A stretch of 64,000 nucleotides of DNA from Salimicrobium album. Lineage in GTDB: Bacteria; Bacillota; Bacilli; Bacillales; Halobacillaceae. Shown here piece by piece: positions 10,643-20,379 of the stretch. Both the position numbers and the translations under genes were made by a program. Every line of letters begins with the position of its first letter. The stretch's first letter is position 1. The notes below the pieces were generated by a model. It did no database searches. It saw only the letters and a program-made list of their open reading frames with translations, and was not told the origin of the DNA. The stretch spans positions 248,001 through 312,000 of the forward strand of contig NZ_FNOS01000001.1 of the NCBI RefSeq assembly GCF_900107115.1, in the 5' to 3' direction.

Positions 10643-11994
10643 TATCGCTCCCCTCCTTTGCCGACTTCCGTGTAAAGATGTTCAAGTTCCACTTCCGCAG
10701 GGTGATCTTTGAACATTTTACGCAGAACTACAAGAGTACCGATGCCAAGAACAAAATAAAGAAGGAAAAACAGCAGGAACATAGCTCCCACGTTCGGAGA
10801 TGTAGTAGCCCCTTCGGCCACTTTCATAAACCCTCTCATAATCCAGGGCTGCCGTCCGATTTCGGCGTACACCCACCCAAATTCAATAGCAAGCATGGAT
10901 AAAGGACCGATCGTAGTCAGCGCCCAGAGCATCAGCTTATTGTGCGGGTTCCATTTCTTGACGTAGGTCATCAGTACATACAACCCGGATATCAGAAGCA
11001 CAAACATTCCTATCGATACCATCAGGTCGAAGAAATAGTGAATAAACAACGGCGGTTCTTCGTCGTCAGGAATTTTATCAAGTCCTGTCACTTCCGCATC
11101 GAAATTTCCGTAAGCCAAAAAGCTCAAGGCTTTCGGTAATCGTATCTCTCCGGTGATCTCATTATCGTCATTCAGGGTACCGAAAAGCACGAGGTCCGCA
11201 CCTTCTTCAGTTTCGAAATGCCATTCCCCTGCTGCGAGTTTCTCCGGCTGATGTTCTGCCAGAAATTTTGCAGATAAATCTCCGGCCACAGCCGTGGAGA
11301 TCGAGAAAACAAGTGTGGCTGTAACTGTCAGTTTCAGCGCGCGTTTCGCATATTCCTGATCTCGTTTCACGAGATACGTTACAGCAGCTATCGTCGCAAG
11401 AATCGCTGCTGAAGTCATATAGGCTGATGACACTACGTGAAAGACCTTCGTTGGAGTCGCAGGGTTGAACATTGCTGCTAGCGGGTTTATCGCGTTGATT
11501 ACTCCATCCTCCACATCGAACCCTGCAGGTGTATTCATAAAGGCGTTCACTGTCGTAATGAAGAATGCGGACAGCGTTCCGCCAATTATAATGGGGATGG
11601 AGAGCCACCAGTGAGTCATAGGATTCTTAAAGCGGTCCCACGTATAGAGATATGCCCCGAGGAAAATAGCTTCAAAGAAGAAAGCAAAAGTTTCCATAAA
11701 CAGAGGCAGGGCAATCACTTTACCGGCCAGCTGCATAAAACTCGGCCACAGCAGAGAGAGCTGCAGACCTATAGCCGTACCGGTAACCACGCCTACTGCC
11801 ACGATTATCGTGAAGCCTCTCGCCCATCTTTTCGCCATTAACGAATAATATTTATCTTTTTTCCTTATTCCGATGAGTTCGGCTATGGAGATCATGACCG
11901 GAACTCCTACGCCGACTGTAGCGAAAATAATGTGAAAAATCAGCGTCATTGCCGTAAGCATCCGGCTCAGCATGACAGAATCCAATTCAATCAT
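10642..11994 (-). CDS. cydA: Cytochrome bd oxidase subunit I
   Basis: Heme-carrying subunit I (b558, b595, d) that oxidises quinol and reduces O2. The 450 residues begin MIELDSVMLSRMLTAMTLIFHIIFATVGVG (His ligand region), followed by GLQLSLLWPSFMQLAGKVIALPLFMETFAFFFEAIFLGAYLYTWDRF fragments typical of subunit I (Glu residues of the proton path), and a short Q-loop near 230-300. The ATG at 11994 has AGAGGGGGA 6 nt upstream; a longer reading to 12051 lacks an RBS and was dropped. It is preceded by a promoter with a Rex operator, so expression should rise when NADH/NAD+ is high, that is when oxygen is low. Confidence 0.92.
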   Translation of the reverse strand: MIELDSVMLSRMLTAMTLIFHIIFATVGVGVPVMISIAELIGIRKKDKYYSLMAKRWARGFTIIVAVGVVTGTAIGLQLSLLWPSFMQLAGKVIALPLFMETFAFFFEAIFLGAYLYTWDRFKNPMTHWWLSIPIIIGGTLSAFFITTVNAFMNTPAGFDVEDGVINAINPLAAMFNPATPTKVFHVVSSAYMTSAAILATIAAVTYLVKRDQEYAKRALKLTVTATLVFSISTAVAGDLSAKFLAEHQPEKLAAGEWHFETEEGADLVLFGTLNDDNEITGEIRLPKALSFLAYGNFDAEVTGLDKIPDDEEPPLFIHYFFDLMVSIGMFVLLISGLYVLMTYVKKWNPHNKLMLWALTTIGPLSMLAIEFGWVYAEIGRQPWIMRGFMKVAEGATTSPNVGAMFLLFFLLYFVLGIGTLVVLRKMFKDHPAEVELEHLYTEVGKGGER

Positions 11995-12053
11995 TTTATT
12001 TCCCCCTCTTAGATAACTGATTACAGTTTGATCCGTATCAGGTTTTGACAAAT

Positions 12054-12071
12054 TTGTGACTTATTTCACAA
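12054..12071. promoter_or_regulatory. Rex operator upstream of cydAB
   Basis: TTGTGACTTATTTCACAA, an 18-bp near-palindrome matching the Rex redox-repressor consensus TTGTGAA-N4-TTCACAA at nearly all positions. It lies about 10-27 nt downstream of the predicted transcription start of cydA, where bound Rex would block elongation or initiation. It also fits a TGTGA-N6-TCACA Fnr/Crp site, so Fnr is the main alternative. Confidence 0.85.
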
Positions 12072-12087
12072 TATCCTGTTACCAACT

Positions 12088-12117
12088 ATAATACCTTACC
12101 CTGAGGAAACGTGTCTA
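12088..12117 (-). promoter_or_regulatory. Putative promoter of cydAB
   Basis: Minus-strand TAGACA (12112-12117), 18-nt spacer, TATTAT (12088-12093). The Rex box follows immediately downstream. Confidence 0.6.
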
Positions 12118-12248
12118 CTCATAAACCTGTGTCATTTAAGTGAAAAAGAACTTTGTTAACATTCAGTGTCCGAAGCCGCCCGGTAGAGTAAAAGCAGTAG
12201 TGGGAGCAGAGGGCATGCCCGCATTTTTTAAGCTTTGCTTAGTCAAAA

Positions 12249-12273
12249 GACCTGCCGCAATAACGGCAGGTCA
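12249..12273 (-). terminator. Terminator of the ABC exporter operon
   Basis: Perfect 9-bp stem GACCTGCCG/CGGCAGGTC with a 6-nt loop and a TTTT tail on the minus strand. It overlaps the last codon of the second ABC gene. Confidence 0.85.
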
Positions 12274-14082
12274 GGTAGCATCAAGCATTTGAAACTGGGA
12301 TTTTACCAACTCATAATATTCCCCTTCTTTTTCCATCAGTTCCTCATGAGATCCGTGCTCCAGAACCTTCCCATTCTCCAGTACAAAGATTTTATCGGCT
12401 TCTCTGATAGTGGACAGGCGGTGAGCTATCATAATAGCTGTACGGTTCTTTAAAAGTCTGTTCAGTGCTTCCTGGATTTTCATTTCTGTTTCCGTATCGA
12501 TACTTGACGTAGCTTCGTCAAGAATGAGAATACTCGGATCAGCAAGGAGAGCTCTGGCGAAAGAAAGCAGCTGTCTCTCCCCTGCCGATAAAATATTGCC
12601 CCGCTCTTCTACTTCCGTCCTGTATCCGTGAGGGAGCCGATCAATGAACTCATCCGCTCCCACCACCCGGGCAGCCTCTTTCACTTCTTCATCACTTGCC
12701 TCCGGCCTTCCGAACCGGATATTTTCCATAATATCCCCCGAGAAAATGAAGGTATCCTGAAGTACAACACTGATCCGGGAGCGGATGCTGTCGATTTTCG
12801 CATCGCGCAGATCGATTCCGTCTATTCTCACTTCTCCTTCAGTAGGATCATAAAATCTGCTGATCAGATTTGCGATTGTAGACTTACCGGAACCGGTGTG
12901 TCCCACGAGAGCAACCGTCTCACCCTGTTTTATCTCAAGAGATAAGTCAGGAATGGCTATCCTCTCAGCATCATAGGCGAATTTTACGCGGTCAAACTCT
13001 ATATGGCCATTCATGCTCTTCAATTCGACCGCATCTTCCTTTTCTTTTACGTTCGGCTGTTCATCCAGGAACTCGAATATCCTCTCTGACGCTGCCATTG
13101 CCATCAGCAACTGATTGTACATCTGACCGAGTCTTGATATAGGTTCCCAGAACATACCGAGATAGATAGAGAAGGTTACGAACGTTCCTACAGTGACATC
13201 TCCTTCGAGAATTAAGTAAGCACCGTATGCGAGCAGTATAACCGTTCCTATGGCATTACTCATTTCAACGAATGGACGGAACATGGCGCTCTTCCTCGAA
13301 GCTTCTTTCCAGGCATTGAAATTACTTGTATTTATTCCTTCAAAATATTCGGCATTTTCATTTTCCTGAGCAAATGCCTGTGTTATCCTCATTCCCTGCA
13401 GACTTTCATTTAAATGCGAGTTCAGCTTGGACTGCTCGATTCTGACTGTCTGCCAGGACCTGCGGATGTTCCTTCTCAGTTTTGTGGAAATATAAAACAT
13501 TAGCGGAAGCACAATAAGAATTGCAATAGCAAGTTTAGGACTCAACGCGAATAAAAGCACCACAATGCCTGTAAGCAGAACGATATCCATCAGTACGTTA
13601 ATGATTCCGTTCGTAAACAACTCCTGCAGCGAATTAATATCATTCATAATCCTGACAAGAATAGACCCGGCCGATTTTGTGTCGAAGAATCGATGGGAAA
13701 GCCGCTGCACGTGAGTAAATAAGTGCCTTCTCAAATCATAGATGACATTTTGTCCCAGTATATTCACGTATTTTATACGAAGATTATTCCCGGCATAACT
13801 GATTAGATACATAAGAGAAATACCGATAACGAGCCAGGTCAGAAAAGGGACATCCTTATCCGCTATAGCGCTGTCAATGGCTACACTACCGATAAGGACA
13901 GGTACGAACATACGGACTAACGTGGAGACGAGCATAGCCGTAATTGCTATAGGCAGCAGTTTTTTCGTATAAGGACGCAAGTACTTCAGAAGACGCAGCA
14001 GTTGTTTCCAATTAAACGGTTTCTCTATAGCCTGGTCCTGGGTGTACTGAAATCTTTCCAGATGCTTTTTATTACGTGCCAT
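12271..14082 (-). CDS. Heterodimeric ABC exporter, subunit with catalytic Glu (YfiC/YheH-like)
   Basis: Fused membrane-ATPase half-transporter of the multidrug/lipid exporter type. The 603 residues have six TM segments (about 40-330) and a nucleotide-binding domain with Walker A GHTGSGKST, Q-loop region VVLQDTFIFSG, Walker B LILDEATSSID with the catalytic Glu, and H-loop MIAHRLST. The signature motif reads LSAGERQ instead of LSGGQ, so the composite ATP site using this signature is degenerate. It lies 15 bp downstream of its partner. The length is close to YfiC of B. subtilis. The substrate is unknown. Confidence 0.9.
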   Translation of the reverse strand: MARNKKHLERFQYTQDQAIEKPFNWKQLLRLLKYLRPYTKKLLPIAITAMLVSTLVRMFVPVLIGSVAIDSAIADKDVPFLTWLVIGISLMYLISYAGNNLRIKYVNILGQNVIYDLRRHLFTHVQRLSHRFFDTKSAGSILVRIMNDINSLQELFTNGIINVLMDIVLLTGIVVLLFALSPKLAIAILIVLPLMFYISTKLRRNIRRSWQTVRIEQSKLNSHLNESLQGMRITQAFAQENENAEYFEGINTSNFNAWKEASRKSAMFRPFVEMSNAIGTVILLAYGAYLILEGDVTVGTFVTFSIYLGMFWEPISRLGQMYNQLLMAMAASERIFEFLDEQPNVKEKEDAVELKSMNGHIEFDRVKFAYDAERIAIPDLSLEIKQGETVALVGHTGSGKSTIANLISRFYDPTEGEVRIDGIDLRDAKIDSIRSRISVVLQDTFIFSGDIMENIRFGRPEASDEEVKEAARVVGADEFIDRLPHGYRTEVEERGNILSAGERQLLSFARALLADPSILILDEATSSIDTETEMKIQEALNRLLKNRTAIMIAHRLSTIREADKIFVLENGKVLEHGSHEELMEKEGEYYELVKSQFQMLDAT

Positions 14083-14097
14083 TTGACCCCTCCTTTC

Positions 14098-15849
14098 TTA
14101 CTGCCGATAAGCTTTAAATATTTTATCCCTGTCTTTATACTGGATATCATAGATTCTCCGGTATGTTCCGTTGTTTACAAGAAGGTCTTCATGTCCTCCT
14201 CTTTCCGTCACTCTCCCCCTGTCGAGCACCAGGATTTCATCAGCATGTTTAATAGAGGAAATCCGATGAGCAATAATAAATGTTGTCCTCCCTTTCATTA
14301 CTTCCCTCAAAGCCTTCTGGATTTTGAATTCCGTTTCCATATCGACAGCGGAAGTGGCGTCATCCAGAATCAATACGGCAGGATCGATAAGTATGGCTCG
14401 GGCTATGGCAATCCGCTGTTTCTGCCCTCCCGAAAGACCCATTCCTCTTTCGCCGAGCAGCGTGTCATACCCTTCCGGAGTTTCCATAATAAAATCGTGG
14501 GCCTGCGCCCTTTTGGCAGCATTGATAATGTCTTCTTCAGAAGCCAGCGGGTTTCCATAGGCGATATTTTCTTTAATCGTTGTGGAGAACAGAAAGGATT
14601 CCTGCAGAACGACCCCTACGTTCCTTCTTAAATGCTGCAAATCGTAATCTTTCACAGGTTTTCCATCCACATAAACACTTCCCGACTCCGGCTCATAGAA
14701 TCTTGTTAAGACCTGAGTAACACTCGTTTTACCTGAACCCGTAGCTCCGATGAGCCCGATCGTTGTACCGGCCGGAGCGTGGAGCGTCACGTTACGCAAA
14801 GCCTTATCCTCTTCCCCCGGGTAAGTCAGAGTTACGTCTTCAAATACTACAGAGCCCCGGATTGGTGCATGTTCCACAGCAGGGTCGTTTATAATATCTT
14901 CATCCTCCTCAAGTATACTCAGCAGTCTCTCTCCGGAGGCTTTGGACTGTGAAAACAGGTTGATTACGAACCCGAAATTCATAAGCGGACCGAGCACGAG
15001 CCACACGAGGTTAAAGAATGCGACGAGTTCTCCAAGCTGAAGTTCCCCGTTCATTACGAGATACCCCCCATAAGCGAGAAGCACTACGACGCTTACGTTT
15101 CCGATGAATTCCATAAGAGGAAAATATCTGGCCCATATGTTTGAAGTATTAATGTATGTCTGGCGATAATCTCCGCTTCTGTCTAAAAATCTGTTAACTT
15201 CGAAATCCTCGCGGGACAGTGATTTTACTGTATTCATGCCGCTTATATTTTCCTGTACCCGCGTATTGAGATTACCGTAGGACTTCCTTATTCTTCTGAA
15301 AGCCGGGTGTACAATCCGGTCGAAGCGGAAGACTACCACCGCCAAAAAAGGCATAACGGCCATAGTTATAAGTGCCAGAGGAATAGAGTAGTGAAACATA
15401 ACTCCGAGACTTGCCGTCATCAATAGTATAATGCGTACAAACTCCGAAAACCCGAAGGACAAGAAAAACCGGAATCCGTCCACATCAGCGGTAAGCTTCG
15501 ACATAATGTCCCCCGTTTTCGCATTATCGTAATAACGGAAGGAAAGACGCTGCAGCTTTTCGTAGAGTGCTTCCCGCAAAGAGAAAACAGAGCGGATGCC
15601 AAAATAATCACCGAAATACTGATCGATATAAGTAGCTATCGCCTTTATTCCCATGAGGGCAATAAAAATCAGGCTGATATAAGGTATCCAGGAGTATTTT
15701 TCTCCCCGGATCACTTCATCTATAGTAATCTGTAATACAATCGGATATACGACAGTAATAGCAGTTACGAATATTAGCGCGATGATCGACCCTAAAAGCC
15801 ACATTTTATAAGGCCAGTAATACTGTTTCAGTTTTTTGAATATGTCCAT
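14098..15849 (-). CDS. Heterodimeric ABC exporter, subunit with degenerate Walker B (YfiB/YheI-like)
   Basis: Partner half-transporter, 583 residues, six TM segments then an NBD with Walker A GATGSGKTS, canonical signature LSGGQKQ, and Walker B LILDDATSAVD in which the catalytic Glu is Asp. That change together with the LSAGERQ signature of the partner makes one non-hydrolysing and one canonical site, the arrangement known from BmrCD, LmrCD and TM287/288. Start: ATG 15849 is 4 nt after GGGGTGA; the preceding ATG at 15852 is equally possible. It is the first gene of a two-gene operon. Confidence 0.9.
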   Translation of the reverse strand: MDIFKKLKQYYWPYKMWLLGSIIALIFVTAITVVYPIVLQITIDEVIRGEKYSWIPYISLIFIALMGIKAIATYIDQYFGDYFGIRSVFSLREALYEKLQRLSFRYYDNAKTGDIMSKLTADVDGFRFFLSFGFSEFVRIILLMTASLGVMFHYSIPLALITMAVMPFLAVVVFRFDRIVHPAFRRIRKSYGNLNTRVQENISGMNTVKSLSREDFEVNRFLDRSGDYRQTYINTSNIWARYFPLMEFIGNVSVVVLLAYGGYLVMNGELQLGELVAFFNLVWLVLGPLMNFGFVINLFSQSKASGERLLSILEEDEDIINDPAVEHAPIRGSVVFEDVTLTYPGEEDKALRNVTLHAPAGTTIGLIGATGSGKTSVTQVLTRFYEPESGSVYVDGKPVKDYDLQHLRRNVGVVLQESFLFSTTIKENIAYGNPLASEEDIINAAKRAQAHDFIMETPEGYDTLLGERGMGLSGGQKQRIAIARAILIDPAVLILDDATSAVDMETEFKIQKALREVMKGRTTFIIAHRISSIKHADEILVLDRGRVTERGGHEDLLVNNGTYRRIYDIQYKDRDKIFKAYRQ

Positions 15850-16013
15850 CATTTCACCCCGTTTCCAGTAATCTTAATATATCGGTTTTCGAAATAATTT
15901 GCCAGCGTTTTGACAGATTTTTTTAAATTTATTGAAAAATATACGGATAATAAGTTCAGGTTGATTTCTTGATTTATTTTTCTTATTATTTTTTATAAAG
16001 AGGAGGGAACAGT

Positions 16014-16880
16014 ATGGAAATATTCGGAATTGAATTTGATCTTGCCGGTATAATAAGTACGGTCTTACCGGTTTTAATTGAAATTGTATTGTTGCTGGTC
16101 GCTTTCTCCATTATTAATCCATTGGGATCAAAAGCCATTGCCAAAACGATGGAAACGATGGGAAAGAAAAGAAAACTGGCCCCGGGGCGTATGAAGACCC
16201 TGGAAAAACTCAGTGTTAACATATTTTCCTACACTCTTCTTTTCATATTGGTCGTCATGTTACTCGGTGCAGTAAATATAAATATCGGGCCGCTCCTGGC
16301 AGGTGCGGGAATTATCGGTCTCGCCGTGGCGTTCGGAGCGCAGAACCTTGTAGCTGACGTAATGACAGGCTTCTTCCTTCTGCTGGAGCGGCAGGCTGAA
16401 GTGGATGATTACGTTACAGTAGGCGGTTATGACGGAATCGTGGAAGAAATTGGGATACGCACAACCAAAGTACGCGGTTTTGATGGTACACTTCATTTCA
16501 TTCCGAACCGGCTGATCGAGGGTGTAAGCAATCATTCGAGGGGCAATATGCGTGCTCTCGTGGACATTCAGATTTCCTATTACGACAATATTGATGAAGC
16601 TTTGCACATTTTGCAGGGAGTAGCTGACCGGTTCAGGGATGATGCTCGTTTTAAAGAAGGCCCTGACGTATTAGGGGTCCAGAGCATCGGCAATTCAGAA
16701 GTAGTTCTCCGCCTGTTAGGCCATACTGAAAATATGGAGCAGTGGGGAGCAGAACGTGATTTGCTTAAAGCTATAAAAGAATCATTCGATGCAGCAGGCA
16801 TTGAAATTCCGTTCCCTCATCAGGTCAATATTTTCAAAGACAGGTCAGAAGCCAAAAAGGAAGAGTACAGCTACAATTAA
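16014..16880 (+). CDS. ykuT: Small-conductance mechanosensitive channel (MscS family)
   Basis: Tension-gated channel that releases solutes on hypo-osmotic shock. The 288 residues show N-terminal membrane helices, the pore helix with glycine/alanine packing AGAGIIGLAVAFGAQNLVADVMTGFFLLLERQ, and the cytoplasmic beta domain VDDYVTVGGYDGIVEEIGIRTTKVRGFDG...IPNRLI. AGAGGAGGGA precedes the ATG. It lies beside dapL and dapH, as ykuT does in B. subtilis; hence the symbol. In an organism with ectoine catabolism and K+ channels it is a natural part of osmoadaptation. Confidence 0.92.
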   Translation: MEIFGIEFDLAGIISTVLPVLIEIVLLLVAFSIINPLGSKAIAKTMETMGKKRKLAPGRMKTLEKLSVNIFSYTLLFILVVMLLGAVNINIGPLLAGAGIIGLAVAFGAQNLVADVMTGFFLLLERQAEVDDYVTVGGYDGIVEEIGIRTTKVRGFDGTLHFIPNRLIEGVSNHSRGNMRALVDIQISYYDNIDEALHILQGVADRFRDDARFKEGPDVLGVQSIGNSEVVLRLLGHTENMEQWGAERDLLKAIKESFDAAGIEIPFPHQVNIFKDRSEAKKEEYSYN

Positions 16881-17002
16881 TTAGTCAAGAAGCTGAACAG
16901 TTTGTTAAGATTTTCCGGAGAGTATCTCGGGGGATTCTGCTTTATCATATAATTGGAAAGTTATGCAGGGGAAGAGTAAATCGCTTATCTTATCATATAA
17001 AT

Positions 17003-17055
17003 AACAGAGAGAACGGGAACCGGAGGCTGTCGACCGGTCCCCGTTCTCTCTGTTT
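17003..17055. terminator. Bidirectional terminator between mscS and dapL
   Basis: Long stem AACAGAGAGAACGGG with its complement, extended by an inner CCGG/CCGG pair, between convergent genes. Confidence 0.85.
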
Positions 17056-17089
17056 AACTTTGTACGGATGCTTCTGAATAAATGAACTT

Positions 17090-18196
17090 CTAAAGATGAT
17101 ATAAAGTATCTTTGACTATGGATACTCCATACTCCAATGCTTCTTCTTTGGGTTTTAGAGAGGACTGGTGCAGACCTGCTTGTGAATCCACCCCGAGCCA
17201 GAACATGAACCCCGGTATTTCCTTCAGCATGTAACCGAAATCTTCCCCGGTCATAGCTCTGTCGGCTTCCCTGCAATCATATCCCATCTCTTTCATAAGA
17301 GCAGTGAATTTTTCGGTCACTTCCTCTTCATTATATACCTGATAGTAATTAGCACCGTAATCGATGGTTATATTGCAGTCATTGGAGATTTCCATACCAC
17401 GGGCTAACTTCTCTATTTCCCCTTTCACATCTTTCATAACAATGCCGGACGTTGTACGGATCGTCCCTTCCAGCCTTGATGTTTCAGCAATAATATTCTG
17501 CACCGTTCCCGCCTGTATCTTACCGATGGTAACTACTGCACTGTCCAGAGGGTCTACCCTCCTTGCGACTATTTGCTGAAGCTGGGTCACAAAATAACTC
17601 GCTGCTACTGTCATATCGAAAGCTTTATGCGGATAAGCCGCGTGCCCCCCCACACCTTTGAAATCGATGTAAAGCTCACTCGTGTTCGCAAACAGGAGGC
17701 CCGGTCTGGTTGAAATAGTGCGCACAGGAAGTTCGGGCGCAACATGAAGGGCAAAAATGGTGTCCGGTTTCCACTTCTTCATCGGCTCGGATCTTAACAT
17801 GGGTTCTGCTCCCCCGGGCCCTTCCTCCGCAGGCTGGAATATAAACAGAACGTTATTCCGCGGGGGTTCAGCAGCCATGTATTCAAGAGCCCCAAGTGCG
17901 ATTGTCATGTGGAAGTCGTGACCGCACGCGTGCATTCTTCCGGGGTGTTCGGAAGAAAAAGAATATCCCGTGTTTTCTTCCAGAGGAAGACCGTCGATAT
18001 CTGTCCGGTACCCGATCGTTTTTGTCGGGGATGTCCCCCGTACGAACACGAATATCCCTGTCCTCCACGTCTCTACTGTGAGATTGTCTCCGGGCATCGT
18101 ATCGATCATATACAGAAGCAACTGCTGTGTCTTCACTTCTTCGAATCCGAGTTCCGGTATTTTATGAAGAGCTCTTCTCGTTTTAACGTAATCCAT
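17090..18196 (-). CDS. dapL: N-acetyldiaminopimelate deacetylase
   Basis: M20D-family zinc amidohydrolase that removes acetyl from N-acetyl-LL-2,6-diaminopimelate in the acetylase branch of lysine/peptidoglycan precursor synthesis. The 368 residues have the metal motif [21 protein letters not shown], the dimerisation insert (about 175-290), and the C-terminal [10 protein letters not shown]. It directly follows dapH, as ykuQ-ykuR do in B. subtilis, which fixes this member of a broad family to DAP synthesis. A paralogue of the same family sits in the ectoine locus at 37164-38321. Confidence 0.92.
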   Translation of the reverse strand: MDYVKTRRALHKIPELGFEEVKTQQLLLYMIDTMPGDNLTVETWRTGIFVFVRGTSPTKTIGYRTDIDGLPLEENTGYSFSSEHPGRMHACGHDFHMTIALGALEYMAAEPPRNNVLFIFQPAEEGPGGAEPMLRSEPMKKWKPDTIFALHVAPELPVRTISTRPGLLFANTSELYIDFKGVGGHAAYPHKAFDMTVAASYFVTQLQQIVARRVDPLDSAVVTIGKIQAGTVQNIIAETSRLEGTIRTTSGIVMKDVKGEIEKLARGMEISNDCNITIDYGANYYQVYNEEEVTEKFTALMKEMGYDCREADRAMTGEDFGYMLKEIPGFMFWLGVDSQAGLHQSSLKPKEEALEYGVSIVKDTLYHL

Positions 18197-18217
18197 TTTT
18201 TCGCCTCCTTACCAGAA

Positions 18218-18243
18218 AAGCTGCCCTTCAGAAAGGACAGCTT
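18218..18243 (-). terminator. Hairpin between dapH and dapL
   Basis: Stem AAGCTG-CCTT / AAGG-CAGCTT with a TCTG loop, followed by TTCT on the minus strand. It lies in the 59-bp gap between dapH and dapL and probably acts as a weak terminator or an mRNA stabiliser that lowers dapL relative to dapH. Confidence 0.5.
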
Positions 18244-18255
18244 CATGATTTAAGA

Positions 18256-18972
18256 TTACTTCAGTTTACGAAGTTCCTGTTTGATTTCAGTCTTCGCTTT
18301 CGTCTGGTCATCAATGTCTTTCAGTTTGCGTGCCGGAGACCCTGCCACGAGGGTATTCGGTTCTACATCTTCCGTTACTATAGCGCCTGCAGCAACCACA
18401 GCACCTTCTCCTACGGTCACGCCTTCAAGGATAACAGCGTTCGCACCGACTACTACACCATCTTCCACGACTACAGGTTTAGCAGATGGCGGTTCGATGA
18501 CGCCTGCGAGTACTGCCCCGGCACCAATATGACAATTCTTTCCTACAGTGGCGCGACCACCCAGTACTACGTTCATATCGATCATTGTACCTTCACCGAT
18601 CACCGATCCGATATTGATGGAAGATCCATACATAATAACGGCTCCGTCTCCGATTTCCACCTGGTCACGGATAATGGCGCCCGGTTCAATTCGTGCGTTG
18701 ACGTCTTTCAGGTCCATGAGAGGGATAGCAGAATGACGACGGTCATTTTCCACTTCGTAGTCTTCGATGTCTTTTTCATTAGCATCGAGAACGGCTTTAA
18801 CCGCGTCCCATTCACCGAAAAGGACTCCGGAAGTACCGGAAACAAAGTCCCGCACTTCTTTACCGAAATCAATGTTCGAGAGATTTTCACCTTTTACGTA
18901 TACTTTCACCGGCGTGGATTTCTCACTGTTAGATATGAAACTGATAATTTCATTTGCATCCATTTGATTCAT
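18256..18972 (-). CDS. dapH: 2,3,4,5-tetrahydropyridine-2,6-dicarboxylate N-acetyltransferase
   Basis: Left-handed beta-helix acetyltransferase that acetylates tetrahydrodipicolinate with acetyl-CoA. The 238 residues open with the typical [25 protein letters not shown], and from about 90 to 215 show imperfect hexapeptide repeats ([53 protein letters not shown]). The ATG at 18972 has a consensus AAGGAGGT. With dapL, patA and dapF in this window it gives most of the acetylase DAP pathway. Confidence 0.96.
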   Translation of the reverse strand: MNQMDANEIISFISNSEKSTPVKVYVKGENLSNIDFGKEVRDFVSGTSGVLFGEWDAVKAVLDANEKDIEDYEVENDRRHSAIPLMDLKDVNARIEPGAIIRDQVEIGDGAVIMYGSSINIGSVIGEGTMIDMNVVLGGRATVGKNCHIGAGAVLAGVIEPPSAKPVVVEDGVVVGANAVILEGVTVGEGAVVAAGAIVTEDVEPNTLVAGSPARKLKDIDDQTKAKTEIKQELRKLK

Positions 18973-19032
18973 GTCGTTACCTCCTTATGTATCTCTTTTC
19001 TCATCTACTTTACCAAAGCACTTGTGCCGTGA

Positions 19033-19067
19033 CAAGAATAAGCGAGGGGGTTCCTCACTTATTCTTG
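19033..19067 (-). terminator. Hairpin at the 3' end of darB
   Basis: Stem CAAGAATAAG-GAGG with its complement around GGGTT. It overlaps the darB stop. The U-run is poor, so termination may be incomplete and darB could read into dapH. Confidence 0.45.
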
Positions 19068-19501
19068 GATTCGTGATAACTTTTACTGACGTTCTTCAGT
19101 ATTTCTCTTCTGGTTACAATTCCGTCAAACTCATCATTATCCCCGATAACACATATAAACGGATGGTCGATCAATTTATGAAGTGCGTCGATAAACGTAT
19201 GGTTTTTCTTCAGGCATGGGACGTCCGGATCCATGACCTCCCGTACGCTTATATCCCCCAGCCTGTTCATTTCAAACTGTTCAAGTCCGAGCGATTCTTC
19301 CAGTATTTTCGTTTTACTGATAATTCCTTCGAACTGAAACCGGGAATTCAGAACCGGCACCGATGAATAGCCTGTTTTAATAAGAACAAGCAAGGCGTGT
19401 TCAAGCGGGTTGCCGGACTGGACGTGTGCTACTTTTTCGGAAGAAATCATAAGATCTTTCACCAGTAACGTTTCGTTCTTTTCACTTTCCAATTGCAACA
19501 T
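19055..19501 (-). CDS. darB: CBS-domain c-di-AMP receptor DarB (YkuL/CbpB)
   Basis: Two tandem CBS domains (about 15-70 and 85-145) in a 148-residue stand-alone protein. B. subtilis DarB has the same size and neighbourhood (upstream of dapH); it binds c-di-AMP and, in the apo form, stimulates the (p)ppGpp synthetase Rel and pyruvate carboxylase. Visible features: SSVPVLNSRFQFEGIISKTKILE and ICVIGDNDEFDGIVTRREIL, the second and first halves of CBS folds. Start ATG 19501 has AGGAG 8 nt upstream. With KtrC and KtrB/D in this window it suggests c-di-AMP-linked K+ homeostasis. Confidence 0.82.
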   Translation of the reverse strand: MLQLESEKNETLLVKDLMISSEKVAHVQSGNPLEHALLVLIKTGYSSVPVLNSRFQFEGIISKTKILEESLGLEQFEMNRLGDISVREVMDPDVPCLKKNHTFIDALHKLIDHPFICVIGDNDEFDGIVTRREILKNVSKSYHESKNK

Positions 19502-19690
19502 TTTCTTCACTCCTCATTCTTTTCACATTACAGGAGCACCTCTTCTATGATACCATATTCCCGCTTCAAAAACGACCGGCTGCAATATCCTGTGATATTT
19601 ACCTTTATATACCGGATAGTAAACCTTATTTTCTTTTCTTTGCCCGTTAGCTTATAATGAACTTAATAGATTCTGCCTGGAGATGATTAA

Positions 19691-20326
19691 TTGGAAACAC
19701 ATATTTTTTCAAAAAAAGAAGAATTGGCTAATGCCATTACGCACGGCATAGGAGCTGTTTTAAGTATAGCCATGCTCGTCCTTCTCGTAACTTTCTCAAG
19801 TTTCGACGGTAACGTATGGACGATTACGGCCTCTGCTGTTTATGGAGCTACGATGCTTCTCCTGTTCCTGTCTTCCACTCTCGTACACAGCTTCCCCCAG
19901 GGAAAAATCAAAGATCTGTTCGAAATTTTCGACCATGCTTCCATTTACCTATTCATAGCAGGAACGTACACCCCCATCCTTCTTATAGCACTTGGCGGTA
20001 AGCTCGGTTGGACCCTTTTCGGCATCGTCTGGGGAGCTGCTTTAGTGGGTGTCGTATTCAAAATATTTTTCGTTAAGAAATTCGTAGTGCTCTCCACACT
20101 GATTTATGTACTTATGGGGTGGATGATTGTTATCGCGTGGGACGCCCTGACAGCTTCCCTGGCCCCGGGCGGCGTCATCTTTCTCGTCGCGGGCGGACTC
20201 GCATATACGGTGGGGGCTCTGTTCTACGTATGGAGAGGTTTCACTCATCACCATATGATATGGCATCTTTTCGTACTTGCAGGGGCTATCCTTCATTTTG
20301 TCACTGTATTCTTTTATATAATTTAA
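19691..20326 (+). CDS. yplQ: Hemolysin III family (PAQR-like) membrane protein
   Basis: Seven-TM protein of the HlyIII/PAQR family, 211 residues. It shows EELANAITHGIGAVLSIA with the conserved His, FDHASIYLFIAGTYTP with the Asp-His pair, and the C-terminal HHHMIWHLFVLAGAILHF; these His residues are the presumed metal ligands. It starts with TTG at 19691, with GGAG upstream. In Bacillus such proteins are thought to affect membrane lipid state; the exact role is unknown. Single gene with its own terminator. Confidence 0.85.
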   Translation: METHIFSKKEELANAITHGIGAVLSIAMLVLLVTFSSFDGNVWTITASAVYGATMLLLFLSSTLVHSFPQGKIKDLFEIFDHASIYLFIAGTYTPILLIALGGKLGWTLFGIVWGAALVGVVFKIFFVKKFVVLSTLIYVLMGWMIVIAWDALTASLAPGGVIFLVAGGLAYTVGALFYVWRGFTHHHMIWHLFVLAGAILHFVTVFFYII

Positions 20327-20379
20327 ACGATTTTCGAAATCGGACATTTCTTTACGTCGATACGAAAAAAAATCTTCAC

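Noticed and set aside
12211-12220. GGGCATGCCC palindrome followed by a T-run on the plus strand
   Set aside because: Perfect but with no loop, so it cannot form a normal terminator hairpin, and no plus-strand gene ends here.
18973-19054. Lysine riboswitch or T-box for dapH
   Set aside because: The gap is only about 80 bp, too short for the lysine aptamer (about 175 nt), and no T-box sequence is visible.
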